Assembly (NCBI GenBank): GCA_035582835.1
Contig: JAYKAV010003095.1
Location: forward strand, 282,083 to 346,082
Source of the DNA: Phoebastria nigripes
Taxonomy: Eukaryota; Chordata; Aves; Procellariiformes; Diomedeidae
Reading direction: 5' to 3'
DNA length: 64,000 nt
Numbering within the stretch: position 1 is the stretch's first letter; every line of letters starts with the position of its first letter. A model generated the notes under the pieces. It saw only the letters and a list, made by a program, of their open reading frames with translations. It was not told where the DNA came from and ran no database searches. Made by a program: the position numbers and the translations under genes. Below, piece by piece: positions 49,153 through 61,985 of the stretch.

Positions 49153-52100
49153 CTTTTCCCAGAATGAAAAGGTCCAATGCTAATCAACATTTCACACTTA
49201 CCTGGTGCCTTGAAGCATCTCATTCCAACGCAAGAGTTAAGAGTTTCTTTTTCTTGTTGCAATTTATCTCTTCCAAATTTACCATTGTAATAACGTATTA
49301 CTACATTTATCCTAGTTTATCATCAGAGTCTCATCATCTGCTTCATTGTGACCACTGGCAGAGCTTGACAGTAACAGACCAGTTGTAGCAATATTTCAGG
49401 ACACAAACACCATCACCATGACCAGGAGTGACAGCACTAACTCACTTCACACTGGTCGGTGAAAGGTTATGATGTGAGATGTTACACTCATGTTACAACC
49501 AATGAGGATCTTGATCAGATCTAGAGAGAGAGTCTGGAATGGAGAGGTTCCTAACCATCCTCAATAGAAACAGGTCTGATCTAACACTGTATTTCTGCTA
49601 ACTGTACTTTGATATGTGTGCACAAAAACATGTTGCAGAAAGAAGGTTCTTCTCCACTCATAACTTAACTTTTCCAAATAATCAGGATTCATTAGCTGTG
49701 CTGACTGCTGTCTATTCAAAGGGTGGAGGTAACTTTCTAGTGGTACTCTAACATGCCAATAAAGTCTATTTCAGAGGCAAGAGCATTACTTTAAAGGAAA
49801 AGAAAACAGATAAATTGCTTAGGAACAACCTGTTACCCATGATTGTCGTAACAGTCCAGTGAGTAAAAATTGCACATGAGAAATGGCAGACTATACTTCA
49901 TTTTGTGCTCTACTCACTAGCTATAAACTGGGCTGGGAGTTAGGAGTGGCAATACGCAAGGAGGCACGTGAAACCACAAGTCTAGAAGGAATGTAAATAT
50001 GAGAATGTGATATCTAATGGCGTGAGTACTCCAACAACAAGTGAAAGACAGTATTTCAAAAAATATTTCCAATAAAATTAAACCAACTATATCACAGTGG
50101 ACATGGGAAGAGATTAATAGTCACATACTAAAAAAGGTTGGATTTTCTTATGCAAACCATAAGTATGTTTATTTCATATAATGTTTCATATTAGGATATT
50201 ATAAACAACTCTGCATTATTAAAACACATGCATAGTCTCCATAGGAGACTACACTCTGTTTTGGGCGTATTATAAATGTCAGTGTGTTCTTTCACAGTCC
50301 CAACTGATTGCTACATACAGTGACTTTTTGAGGTTTTTTAAACCCTTCCATGCAGCAATCATTGCTAGTAGGAGTTTATGTGTTTACCCAAAGTCAACAA
50401 TACCAGAAAAAAAGAGAGATGTTGTAAAAACTACTTCTTCTAAAAATGTTAACCTAGAAATGGCTAAGATAGTTAGAAAATATATCACAAAGATGTATTC
50501 ATCCCCTGCTCCCCTTCCTTTTATTAGCAGAAAACCTGAGAACTAAATGCTAGCTTTGGTGAACTGATTGCAGGTGTTAGCATCTCAGAGTAAATGTAAG
50601 AAACAGGTAAATAATCTATTCTCTTTCTGTAATTTGTCTCCCGGTCTGATTTCTAGTGATTTTGTAAGAAGTAAGAAACGTCTACACTGCTATAGCTATC
50701 ATACCTTTTTTAAAAAAAATGATGCAAAGAAATGCATAACAGGACATCCTGTAACATGGACAGGCAATCATACTGGACATGATAATAAAAAAGTCTTGTT
50801 CATACGTGCAGCATTTTGTGTATAGCATTCTAATATATAACAATTGTGTCTCTATGTGGAGGGCTCGTTTGAGATTTGGAGGTGGTGTTTCTGCAGCCAT
50901 ACTTACAGAGCACAGTGGGAACAGATTTTCAGCACCTGGCTCCTTATGCCCCCAGCAGTCCCTGGGGGACAAGGAGAGGAGAAGGGGGGAGGGAGGATTA
51001 ATTCTCTGCCATGTCATTTCACCTGTTTTTTCTTACATATTTTTCAAGGAGGAATGACCTACCCACTTCCCACTACCTATACTTAATGGAGATTAGAGGC
51101 TTCAAGGAATAAAATTCTCCTTTTCCATCTACACTAACACCCACAAGTTTGGGGGTCCTATCATTGTCCTTTAAGAAAGCAAGAGTCCAAATATGGAACT
51201 CAGTGAAGAGTGATGAATACACAATAATCAAACTGTGACTGCCCAATTGGAAGAAATTTGGAATCAGTTAATTCAATATTTTTGCTGGTAGGAAACATTT
51301 CACTACAGATTGCTAATATCAACTATAGTGCTGTTTAAGCCTGTCATAACAGAGACCTTGGCAGGAGTCCAGTCCCATAGAACAATAAATGTAATGCTTG
51401 TGTCAGAAAACTAAGAAAATTATCAGAATATTAAACCAATATTATATTTCCCTTCCTAAATCTGTCAGTAATCATTATAGTAACAAATTAGTCATGTTTC
51501 TCTTCTAGACAGCTATGAACATGTGAATCTTCTTTTTAAAAATTCTAACTTTGAGCCATTTTATAATTGCACTAAGACACTCCAAGGCATATGTCACGGT
51601 GCCTCTGAGATGCGTGTTATCTCACAGTAACACACACCTTGTCATGTATTATTTATCACACTAAAGTGTCTTGTAATTTTCATTAACAGTTAGAAGTCTA
51701 GCTTTAAGAAATAGGGAGATACTTCATTTTAACTGTTTCACTGGTAAAATATCTTTCAAACTTTGTATGCAGATACGAACTTCAGGATATTGGCAACAGA
51801 GCATGCCATTTTCACTAACATGCTGCAAAAGATACTAAAGAGGAAAAAAAACAGGAAATCCTTCCTTCACCTGCAAATGAGAACAAATTTCCCCCTTCTC
51901 TAATGTTCTCCTGTTAACCTTTCCACTGGCTTCACATGCTGTGCTGTCCCCCAGGTCTCATTCTCGTCTTTTCCTTGTGATGTGACAGATGCAATGCGTG
52001 ATATAGGACTGCTGCCTAACTGTAAGCCAAGATTCACTTGGAGAAAAGCAGAGGGGTGAGGGTAACTAAGGAGCTGAACCTGTCCCATGTTTAAGACAAG

Positions 52101-55100
52101 GCTCTTGTCCTTTGGCAATTGCAAAATCCACTCCTAGGCTCCACCTCCTAGAAATTAAGCAGTGCCAGGACTCAAGGTCAGTTTTTTGTACCAGTCATTT
52201 GTAATCTTAAACTGTTAGAAAGCCTCCTGGCCTGGTTCTGGCTGGGTTTGCTCTCTCAAAGAGGAGCAAGGCACTTTTTGAGAGTGGGAAGGGCCTGGGG
52301 AGTGTTTGCAAGGAGCTGTTTTCCTGTAGCCACCCCACCGGAAGCCAACAAAAGCATAGCAGCATAGGTGAGGACTGTAGCATGCCAGTGGGTCTTAGTG
52401 AAAGAGGGTGGTCTCAATCTGTGTTGATTTTACTGTTCTGACTTTTACTCATGCAGTTATAAGCAAAGTAAATAGTAGGAATCATATATAGGGAAACTTT
52501 AATCCATGTTTAAGATTTATGAACATTTCGTGTGTTGATTCCATTTCTAAAAGTTATGTAAAATATTTTGACAAATTTTAATATTAAAGTTCATTGGATC
52601 TCCTCTGATGCTATAGCAGGATTTCACAGTTTCTGAGTTAAAAACAAATGAACGAACATGCAAAAATCCCCCAACAAACCTCCCCCCCCCACACACACTT
52701 TTTTGCCTACTTACCTGCTCTATAATCTCATTTTGGGAAATGAAAGTCATACCACATTTAGGTCATCACAGAGGTGGATGAAACAAAACTTAAGAGGGAG
52801 ATTCGGTATTTTAATAGAGGAACACAAGAAAATGTTCCTCGAACATTATTGCAACTGAAAGCAAACAGAAGTTAATTGGAGCTGTAGGTACTAAGTGAAT
52901 GGAAGACCACAGTTCTTTTTGGTTGGTTGGGGTTTGTTTGTTTTTTAATGTTTTAAGACAGTCTTAATTATACTACCATAGGATATTCTGTGTATTCAAA
53001 GGTAATAGTTACACAGTCAAAGTGAAAAAGATCCTTTAAGTTTAGCTTTTGTTGCTTTTGAAATAGTGTAAAATAAACCACAAAAAAAGGGGCCATACTT
53101 ACTGTGGTATAAACGTTTCCATATGACAAAATAACTTAATAACTTTAGCTGCTTAATTATGTCACCACTGTATGGCAAAGCCTCCTATACAGAAAAATTA
53201 TAGAGCATTACTTTAGTTTTCAGTGCAGAACAGCTTCCATCTTGTATGCAATTAAGCAGATTTGTTCTCAGCCATGCAACCAAAACATGAAGCCATATCC
53301 CTGTTTCCAACAACAGATGTTGTTTGAAAGAGTTACAGGAACAAATGTATTCTCAGAATAACTATTGGTCTGTGATATCTCCCTCGTAGCCATTTAGTTG
53401 CTAAACAGATACGGTTTATCTCCACCAAAGTGTGCCATCAGAGATACAGTCAAAATCTATTTTATGACAAGAAACAGCTCTATCATCTAAATATTATAAA
53501 AGGGCTAGAAAATAAACTGTTTTAAGTAACCTATGTTTGAAAGCTGTCCAACTGATACTCTTACCATGGTGGCAGAAAAACAGTCATGATATTTTGCAAT
53601 AACAGTATTTAGAACTTAAGGTTAATTGTTCATTTATGAAATTATATCTATGCATATTCTTTACTCATGCAAATGAGATTAAAGAACTATAAAATTGCTA
53701 TTAAAGTAATAAAACTTTTTTTTTTTTTTTTTAAGGAATATTATGTTTGGTACCTGTAAATCCTCCATCATCTTTTGCCAGCTCTCAGAAAGCTACATTA
53801 AAAGATGAAATATTAGTGACATATGTTAACATTCGCACTCTTAAATGTCATCTCTCTTGAAGATTTAAATTCACATAATTCACATAATTTTGATTTTAAA
53901 TGACTCAGCTATATTATATTAAATATATAGACTGTGTTGCTTTTTTCCTTCCCCAGTGAAACATATTTGAATTTAACATTGCTGAAGGTTGCCTGTAAGC
54001 CCAGGAGGCTGATATTTTCTGATTAAAACATGTGGGGATGAAGGCACCAATATGCAAGCTTTCCCCTGCAGCTTAAGAGTTTGGTGATATCATTAGAACC
54101 TCTCTTTTGACAAAAACTACTCAAAGGTTGTAGATTATTCTGAAGAATGGTTTCACTGAAGGCAGTGGGAAAACTGTTGTTGGTTTCAAGGAGGCCAGAT
54201 TTGTGTGTGTGGAGCTGTGTAGGAAACTTACTATTTATGCAGTTTTATGTGTGTGCCACAACATTTTAGAAAGCTAGATTTAGTTTCCAACACTCTGTCA
54301 TGGTCTCCCTTCTGGATTAGCCACAGCTCATTATGGAAAATGTGTGACAACTATGGAGTCAGGTGAAAGGAGAGAATGAGCTCATTAAGCTTCTGAAATA
54401 AAAGTCCTTAAGGTGAGACAAAAACAATTTAAGGGTTGGTGGACTTCACATACCATATTTTGTTTCAATTCATCAATGAAGGATACTTCAGTTTGGTATG
54501 AATCAATATAAAAATTAACATTTTGCTTTTATTTTCTTAACCTTTCAATGTCATAGAGGATGAATTTTCCATCAAAAAATAGGAACACTCTGGAAGAAGG
54601 GAAAAGAGAACAAATGCCCAAACTGCCTGGCAAGATATAGGATGAAATTAATTTCTATGATTTGGAGCAGAAAGTTCCCTGAAATATATATGAACTCAAT
54701 GTATGAGCTTGCTTTTTAAAGTTACTTTCCCATTTAAAGACCAAATTTATCTTATGAAAGATCTGAAATATATTTGTATAAATTCTGTGTGTGAGACAGG
54801 ATTCTTCCTGAAATGCTACTTTCCACAGACAGCATCTCCAGTGATACATGTAAACTAACCAGGCAAAGAAACCCCACACCAACCCTCTGCTTCAATTAAT
54901 TTTCTTGTTTTTCAAATAAGATTATGTATGCAGCAAGTATTTGAATAATTTTTGATGTCTCTATACAGTATCTGAGGGAAGAGAGAAAATGTGCTTTACT
55001 TAAACAGACAGATACATATATGAAGACTTTGAGGAATTTCATGATGGCCTCAGAAAATATACAATTTCTTAGTCTTAATATAATACAAGTGTTTCATATT

Positions 55101-56964
55101 ATTGGCCCTCAATATATCCTGGAAAAGGGCTAATATTAACTATGCATCATACAAATAAGGTAGCTATGCAATTTAAAGAGGCTGTGTAAGCCACATTTTT
55201 ATATTTCTTTAAGGACAAATGTAATAAAAATGTCATAAAATTTGTTGAAAGTAAAAAAATGTATTCAAATTTTGACCTCTGATTTCTTGAGCTAGAACTG
55301 GTATGAAAACAGGATTTTCTGATCTTAATGAAAATGTCACAACTCAGAAGAGGATTCAAAAATGATTAAAAATAAAAATAAGATTAATGTACTTGAACTG
55401 CAGTTTTCTATAGAAGTAAGTCAGGATGCTGGTTATTAATGGAGGAATAACACTGCATTGTATAAATGAACCAACAAACATTGTTTTCTTAATCCTGATT
55501 TACAGTAATTCAAAAGGCTGTACGCTATGTACAAGGTTAAACCAATAATCTTTTCTTTCATTACATACTTTTCAGCCCTGAAATGTGCTACAAACTATAA
55601 TATCATTAGATGGAGATTTGCAGATGATGTGTTGCTATAAAGCTTTCTAGACAGTTTTCAAGTATCATTTGCTTTATCCAGTAGACAGATTATTGCATTT
55701 CCCTACAGATGGAAAACAAAATTCCAATTTGAGAGAAAGTATGCAGACTGAAACTATTCATTATTGACAAATGTGAAGAGTTGGGTCTCCTCCTGGGCTT
55801 GCACCTGAGGAGTGGATGACTTTTGTGACCTTTTTACATTTTGATGTAATGAAAGTTTGAGTTCATAACAGCGTGACTGGAGCCACCTGACAATTGTAAT
55901 GCACTCTGTGAGTGAAACATAGTTGAGAAATAAATCTGGAGGAAAAGAATTTGGTTGGCCTTTTGTTCAGTTTGAAATCACCATAGCTCCCGTCAAGGGT
56001 TTATCTATAAAGAGGAGGGCATTCAGTCATATACTTTCTCAAAATTAAAGTTTCTCCTCAGGGATAGTTTTCCTGATATTGTAGTTTGAGGTCTTGATAG
56101 CAGAATCTTTTGAAGAACCCTGTGGCATATTTCGAGGATATAATGAGGAAGAATGATTTCCTTTTTAAGCTTGAGAGCTATGGCAGAAAAACAGTCAAAT
56201 TTTTTTCAGCTCTGATATCTTTTATTGATTTATAGATAATATAATTGTCAAAGAAAGATCTTTTATGCTATCCTTTACATATCTCTCTTCCACATGTTTT
56301 CAGCCAAACAATCAGATCTTAATCCTTTAAGGAAATATGCCCTCTGGTCATGGTATTTCAGAGATCAGCTTGTGTATTACAGAATCCTTTTGAACACAAC
56401 CCTAGAGAGCAACAGGTACGAATTTGCTAAGACCTGACAATCCTACTGATGTGATTTTGTGAAATCATGTATCTTGCCTACTGGCAGTATACTTTGTAAC
56501 ATCCATTCTGTATCACACTTAAGCCCACATGATACCTTTTGAAGCAAATACTTTAAAAAATTTCCAGCATGGTGAAATCAAAACAGTATTTAAAATAGTT
56601 GCTCTAAAATAATTAATCTAATTTGGCCTGTTGTAAAATAGTAAGGGTCTGCATTTGTAAGAGAAAGGACCTTACTGCTATAGGAAATTATTTAGGTGGC
56701 TTCAGAGATGTTAGATATTTCTTCATTCTAAAGAGGGGTTTAATAAATCAGTGAGTAAGTTAATATATGTGACAGTATTGTCATGGAAAATATAATGTCC
56801 TTGCATAATAGGTAAAGTATCTGGGAATCTCTGAGGAGAAGATACTGCACAGCTATGTAGTGAGGGCTTGAAGTGGATGTATAGGATATCTCCAAATTAT
56901 CTTGGGAGGGTGGAGTAAACCTGCATTGAGAAAATGCCTTTGAGGACTGAGAGATGTTATTCCC
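49153..56964. other. AT-rich DNA without a recognisable gene
   Basis: Contains a C run followed by CA units (52682-52700), a T run at 53709-53724, a 10-bp tandem word at 53870-53890, and moderately GC-rich patches at 50860-51010 and 52225-52400 that I could not assign. The frames are short and none has a recognisable domain. Confidence 0.6.
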
Positions 56965-57228
56965 TGTGGCAGGTTGACCTTAGTCGGTTGCGAGATGCCT
57001 GCACAGTCACTCTCTCAACACCCTCTCCTCAACAGGATGGGCAGAAGAAAATAAGATACAAAAAACCCCTTATGGGTCAAGATAAAAACAGTATAGTAAG
57101 AAAAACATAGCCTGCGTTACAAGGAAGGCAAAAAGAGGAATTAATTTGCTACTTCCCATTGTAAGGCAGATGTCCTGCCACTTCCTGGAAAGCAGGGCCT
57201 CAGCATGCGTACCGGTTGAATTTGGGAA
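56965..57228 (-). mobile_element. Partial LTR (3' part), minus strand
   Basis: From TGTGGCAGGTTGACC at 56965 this follows the 3' half of the LTR at 13513-14107 (TGTGGTTGGTTGACC). It continues through AAGGCAAAAAGAGGAATTAA and AAAGCAGGGCCTCAGCATGC (57190-57208) and then breaks off in mid-LTR. The 5' half is missing, and a second LTR of the same orientation follows at once. The polyadenylation signal seen in the other copies is degraded here. Confidence 0.82.
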
Positions 57229-57833
57229 GTTCTGGGTCAATGCCAGTAGGCAGCTCAGCCCCACACAGCTGCTCACTCACCCCTCCCAGTGGGATGGGGA
57301 ACAGAATCAGCAGGCTAAAAGTGAGAAAACTTGTGGGTTGAGATAAAGATAGTTTAATAGGTAAAGCAAAACCTGCACGTGCAAGCAAAGCAAAATAAGG
57401 GATTCATTCACTATGTCCCATCAGCAGGCAGGTGTTTAGCCATTTCCAGAAGAGCAGGGCTCCATCACACGTAATGGTTACTTGGGAAGACAGATGCNGT
57501 AACTCTGAATGTCCTGTGCTTTCTCTTTCTTTCCCCAGCTTTTATTACTAAGCGTGATGTAATATGGTATGGGATATCCCTTTAGTCAGTTGGGGTCAGC
57601 TGTCCCAGCTGTGTCCCCTCACAGCCTCTTTCCCACCCCCATTCTAGTGGCCTTTAGGGGATGGGGAAGAGAGAGAGAGAAAGCCTTGACACTGTACAAG
57701 CACCGTTCAGCAGTAGCCAAAATGTTGGCTTATTATCAACACTGTTTTAGCCACANATGCAAAGCACAGCGCCTTGTGGGCTGCTGTGAAGCAAGTTAAC
57801 TTCAATGATAACTTCATCCCACAGACACAGTAC
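57229..57833 (-). mobile_element. Near-complete LTR, minus strand
   Basis: This is a second ERVL-like LTR on the minus strand, co-linear with the solo LTR. It has CCACACAG..GCTCACTCACCCC-type 3' sequence near 57260, GAGATAAAGATAGTTTAATAG at 57340-57360 (ATTAAA signal at 57353-57358 on the minus strand), GTAATGGTTACTTGGGAAGACA at about 57470, and TATTATCAACACTGTTTTAG at about 57730. On the minus strand it begins at about 57833 (GTACTGTGTCTGTGGG). A short purine-rich run lies directly upstream on that strand (57834-57842), like a polypurine tract, so this may be a 3' LTR with almost no internal sequence left. The boundary with the partial LTR is uncertain within 57215-57245. Ns are at 57498 and 57756. 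Confidence 0.82.
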
Positions 57834-58492
57834 CTTCCTTTTGCACCCATCCAGTGGCAGTGGAGCAGGGTCTTAGCATTCTGCTTCTAACAGAAGAAGG
57901 TAACTGGAAATAATTGGACTTAAACCTTTGGAAAATGTACTAATGCCTGTTATTCATAGGACAAGAGATACCTGGTCACAGCTTCCAACTCCTGCCAGAA
58001 ATTCAATAGGAGATCAGATGCCTTTCCCATTGTAGAGGCAAGATACAGTTAGCTGAGCCAACGCTCCAGTCCTGCTGAGCTTAGAGAAATACCTTCCTAA
58101 TCCTTTTGTCCCAAGTCTGGCTTTCTGTGTAACATATGGATGCTAAAAATAATAACACATTTAAAAAAATTAAACTTTTAAATTTGTTAAAATAATAACA
58201 AAGTTTAAAGACTTATGGTAGATGCTGTCTACTTTAAAAACTCAAATGACATAGGACTGAGCTGGGGGTTCCTGAGACATGGGTTACTGTGGACTTGAAA
58301 GAGACACAGACACTGAATTTGTTTCTAAGCATTTGTTACTTTGCTGGAAGGCAGAGCAAAAACATCTGCATCACTTGCAAGTGTGCCTTAACCTGTGAGT
58401 TCTGGTGTCACAGAAGAAATACTTAGTTTGAATCTGTAGGTTGAACTGCATCCTTTTTTGCCACTTCCATGATGCAAAAGGCCAAGTTCCTC
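57834..58492. other. Spacer between LTRs and CR1
   Basis: The first 60 bp may be residual ERV internal sequence. The rest is AT-rich, with A/T low complexity at 58145-58200. No frame is supported. Confidence 0.5.
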
Positions 58493-58867
58493 AGAATCAG
58501 AGTATCACAGAATGGTTGAGATTGGAAAGGACGTCTGGAGGTCATCTTGTCCAATGACTCTGTTCAAGCAGGGACACCTAGAGCCAGTTTCCCAGGACCA
58601 TGTCCAAGCACCTTTTGAATATCTCCAAGGACAGAGACTCCACAATCTCTCTGGGCAACCTGTGCCATGCTCAGTCACACTCATAGCAAAAAATTGTTTC
58701 CTGATGCTCAGGCGGAACCTCCTGTGTTTCAGTGTGTGCCCACTGCCTCCAGTCCTGTCACCTGCCTGGCTGTGTCCTCTTTGCACCCTCCCTTCAGGTA
58801 TTTACAGACATTGATAAGATTCCCCCTCTGAGCCTTCTCTTCTCCAGACTAAACAGTCCCAATGCTC

Positions 58868-60312
58868 TCAGCCTTTCCTCATAGGAGATGCTCCAGTCCC
58901 TTCATCGTCTTTGTGGCTCTTCACTGGACTCTCTGCAGTATGTCCATGTCTCTCTTGTACTGGGGAGCCCAGAACTGGATGCAACACTCCAGGTGTGGCC
59001 TCACCAGAGCTGAGTAGAAGGGAAGGATCACATCCCTTTCTGGCAATACTTTGTCTAATGCAGGCCAGGATACAATTCACCTTCTTTGCAGGAAGGGCAC
59101 ATTGCTGGTTCATGTTCAGCTTGGTGTCCACCAGGACCCCCAGATACTTTTCTGCAAAACTGCTTTCCAGCAGCTGGGTGACTCCCAGCATATACTGGTA
59201 CATGGGGTTGTTCCTCCCCAGGTGCAGGACTTTGTACCTTCCCTTGTGGAACATTGTGAGGTTCCTGTCAGCCCATTTCTCCAGCCTGTTGAGGTCCCTC
59301 TGGATGGCAGCACAACACTGGTGTATCAGCCACTCCTAACGGTTTTGTGTCATCAGCAAATTTGCTGAGGGTACGCTCTGTCCCATCATCCAGATCATTA
59401 ATGAAGATCTTGAACAGGATTAGTCACTGTATTGACCTCTGGGGTACACCACTAGTCACTGGCCTCCAACTAGACTTTGTACCACTGAACACCATCCTCT
59501 GGGACTGGCCACTCAGACAGTTTTCAATCCACCTTGCTGTCTGCTCATCTAGTCCATACTTCATCAGCTTGTCTGTGAGGATCTTATGGAGGACAGTGTC
59601 AAAGGTCTTAGTAAAGTCAAGGTAGACAATATCCACTGTTCTCTCCTTGCCTACCAAGCCAGTCATTTAATCATAGAATGGTATCAGCAGGCTGGTCAAG
59701 CATGACTTCCCCTTGGTGGATCCATGCTGACTTCTCCTGATGTATTTCATGTAGCTGAAAATGGTTTCCAGGATTAGTTGCTCCAGCACTATCCCAGGGA
59801 TCGAGGTGAGGCTGACTGGCCTGCTGACTGGCCCCGAGTCCTCCTTCTTGCCCTTTTTGAAGATAGGGGTGACATTTGCTTTCCTCCAGTCTTCGGGTAC
59901 TTCTCCCAGTTGCCACGATCATTCAAAGATTGTCAAGAGTGGCCTCACAATGATATTTTCCAGCTCCCTTAGCACTAATGGGTGCATCCCATCAGGGTCC
60001 ATTGACTTACATACATCCAATTTGCTTAAGTATTCCCTGACCTGATCCTCTTCCACCAAGGGTGCTCCAGCCTTTCTGCCTGGTCTCTGGGGCCTTGGAT
60101 TCCTGAAGATTGGCCTTGCTAGTGGAGACTGGTATGAAGAAGGCATTCAGGACCTCAGCCTTTTCCATGTCCTTTGTCACCAGGTCCCCTGTCCCGTTCA
60201 GCAGTAGGTCCAAATTCTCCCTAGTTTTCCTTTTGCCACTTATGTACTTACAGAAGCCCTTGTCTTTGAAAACTCTGGCCAGATTCAATTCCAGGTAGGC
60301 TTTGGTTTTCAT
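58868..60312 (-). pseudogene. CR1 ORF2 reverse transcriptase, broken
   Basis: On the minus strand the frames 60312-60007, 60146-59919, 59922-59671, 59666-59424 and 59254-58868 succeed one another with small overlaps, the sign of one domain broken by frameshifts. Motifs in order are LSKLDVCKSMDPDGMHP near 60000, YLDFTKTFDTVLHKIL with YLD at 59616-59624, GVPQRS in place of GVPQGS at about 59440, and an intact FADD box at 59349-59360. After it come the thumb-region words KVLHLGRNNPMYQYMLG near 59200. The catalytic aspartates survive, but the reading frame does not. Confidence 0.92.
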
Positions 60313-60399
60313 AACTGCATCTCTGAATGCTCAGACAGTGTCTCTATATTCCTACTAGGCTACCTGTCCCTATGCCTCCACCCTCTGTGTGCTTCCTTC

Positions 60400-61000
60400 T
60401 TATGTCTGAATTTTGCCAGGAGCCCCTTGTTCACCCACAGAGGCCTCCTGGCATTGTGGCCTGATTTTCTGCTCCTTGGGATGGACTGCTCTTGATCTTG
60501 GAGGAGGCAAACCGCTGAAAATTAACCAGCTTTCTTGGGCCCCTCTTCCCTCCAGGGCTTTATCCCATGGGAATCTACTGAGAAGATCCTTGAAGAGGCC
60601 AAAATCTGATCTTCTGAAGTTCAGTGTTGTGATCTCGCTTTTTGCCCTGCTCCCTCCTCTCAGGATCCTGAACTCCATCATCTCATGGTCACTGCAGCCA
60701 AGGCTGCCTTCAGCCTTCACATCCCCAATGAGCCCTTCCTTGTTTGTGAGCATGAGAACCAGCAGACCACTTCTCCTTGTTGGCTCCTCTATCACTTGGA
60801 TCAGGAAGTTGTCATCGATGCTCTCCAGTAACCTCCTGGATTGCTTATGTCATGCTGTGCTGTCCCTCCAGCAGATGTTGTGGTGGTTGAAGTTCCCCGT
60901 GAGGACCAGGAACTGAAAACGTGAAGCTGCTTTTAGTTGTCTGTAGAAGGTCTCAACCACTTGTTCTTCCTGATCAGGTGGCCTATAGCAGACATGCACT
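60400..61000 (-). pseudogene. CR1 ORF2 endonuclease C-terminal part
   Basis: Minus-strand translation gives the closing part of an apurinic/apyrimidinic-type endonuclease domain. It includes CYRPPDQEEQVVETFYRQL near 60960, GNFNHHNICW (the GDFN box, with Asp changed to Asn) near 60890, then IEEPTRRSGLL and GSLGCSDHEMMEF. In the last of these, SDH, the conserved terminal Asp-His pair, lies at 60685-60693. The N-terminal half with the other catalytic residues is missing. The family's job is to nick target DNA so that reverse transcription can be primed there. This copy cannot do so. Confidence 0.85.
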
Positions 61001-61003
61001 ACA

Positions 61004-61985
61004 GAAAAGAAATTTGTTGTGGGTTGAAGGAATTGAGATGGGAATTCCCCGAGATTTGATGCATGGAATGCTTACTAGGTCCCTAGACAAGCTTATTCAA
61101 GCATGGAAAGACAGAGGGAAAACAATATGTGTTGGTAGGGGTCGAAGTGATTTCAGGACTAACCCAAGCAGAGGCAGTCTGGTGAGCAACAGGGGATAAT
61201 ACAGTAAAAGTCCTAAAATTGTGGTTTAGTTATCTGCCCAAACCCAAGTCAATTCAATCGGACAATGGGAGCCACTTTACTGCCGGTGTGGTCCAAGAGT
61301 GGGTAGGGGATGAAGGAATACAGTGGTTTTTCCATACTCCATGTTACCCTCAGGCAAATGGTATTGTGGAACACACTAATGGGCTTCTGAAACGAGCCTT
61401 GAGGCCTCACGACCCTGGATGGGCACAACGGATATCCGATGCAGTAACTAAAGTTAACAGCCGCTGAGGAATTAATGGTTGCCTCCAACTTACAGCATTT
61501 TATCCCAAACCCATCTATTCTCCCTGGGAAGTGAGAGGACAAAGATCCAACAAACCCATTCTATTATCCCAGACAGCCTGTTTTGGTGGATTTACCCACT
61601 GTGGGACAGGTACCCCTGACCCTGAAGACTCCTGTCAATACCTACTCATGGGTAGCTACAGATGCCCACGGAAAGGACCATCGGATCCATGCTCGATGGA
61701 TCATCCCTTCCTTCTAACCTTTTGAGTTCTTGTTATGTTACAGGTCTTACTAGAAGCAGACATCCTGGGACCTCCCTTGCCATCAATGCACTACAATGTG
61801 ACCCATACCTGTCCTCTCTTTAATCCTTACCCATAAGCTCTCAGTTGGTTCCTCACCCATCCCAAGGCAGAGCACTATGGATTCCAGTGGTGCTTTCATG
61901 TAAATGGAAACTCCATCTCCTTGTCTTCCCAGCCTGGTTCTTCCTAAAGAGCTTTCCAAGGAAAGAACTCACCTAAAAACTTGTA
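61004..61985 (+). mobile_element. Endogenous retrovirus fragment (pol, integrase)
   Basis: About 1 kb of plus-strand retroviral sequence directly abuts the truncated 5' end of the CR1. It holds the integrase core and C-terminal part (about 61123-61725). A moderately GC-rich tail to about 61985 probably continues the same element, although nothing is recognised in it. No LTR, polypurine tract or primer site lies next to it. The LTR at 63856 starts 1.9 kb downstream without a polypurine tract and need not belong to it. The right edge is approximate. Confidence 0.72.
61123..61725 (+). pseudogene. Retroviral integrase core and C-terminal part
   Basis: One frame, running through two stop codons (TGA at 61183-61185 and at 61465-61467), gives a retroviral integrase core. 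The second acidic residue is in SDNGSHF (Asp at 61261-61263), and the glutamate in QANGIVE (61369-61371). Their spacing is 35 residues between, the classical D-X35-E. The first acidic position, normally Asp before a SG pair (here VEVISG), is Glu at 61144-61146. Sequence after the second stop continues in frame to 61725 and reads like the C-terminal DNA-binding part. The QANGIVE..NGLLK wording resembles ERVL-type integrases. The stops and the changed first residue make it nonfunctional. Confidence 0.85.

Larger units (their letters stand above)
58493..61003 (-). mobile_element. CR1 LINE, 2.5 kb, 5' truncated inside the endonuclease
   Basis: The longest CR1 copy in the window, on the minus strand. 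The 3' end is at about 58493 (terminal repeat words CAGAATCAGAGTATCACAGAAT on the plus strand). It continues through the 3' UTR (58500-58860), the reverse transcriptase (about 58870-60300) and the end of the endonuclease (about 60400-61000). The 5' truncation point at 61003 abuts retroviral pol sequence. Its 3' UTR (ATCTTGTCCAATGA.. GGGCAACCTGTGCCATGCTC) differs from the 24- and 31-kb copies, pointing to a different CR1 subfamily. Confidence 0.95.

Noticed and set aside
52225..52400. LTR-like start (CCTGGTTCTGGCTGGG) as another ERV LTR
   Set aside because: Only about 15 bases resemble the LTR start; the following sequence does not follow any of the four LTRs in the window.
60413..60916. 167-codon plus-strand frame as a gene
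   Set aside because: It is the antisense shadow of the CR1 endonuclease region, whose minus-strand translation shows clear family motifs.
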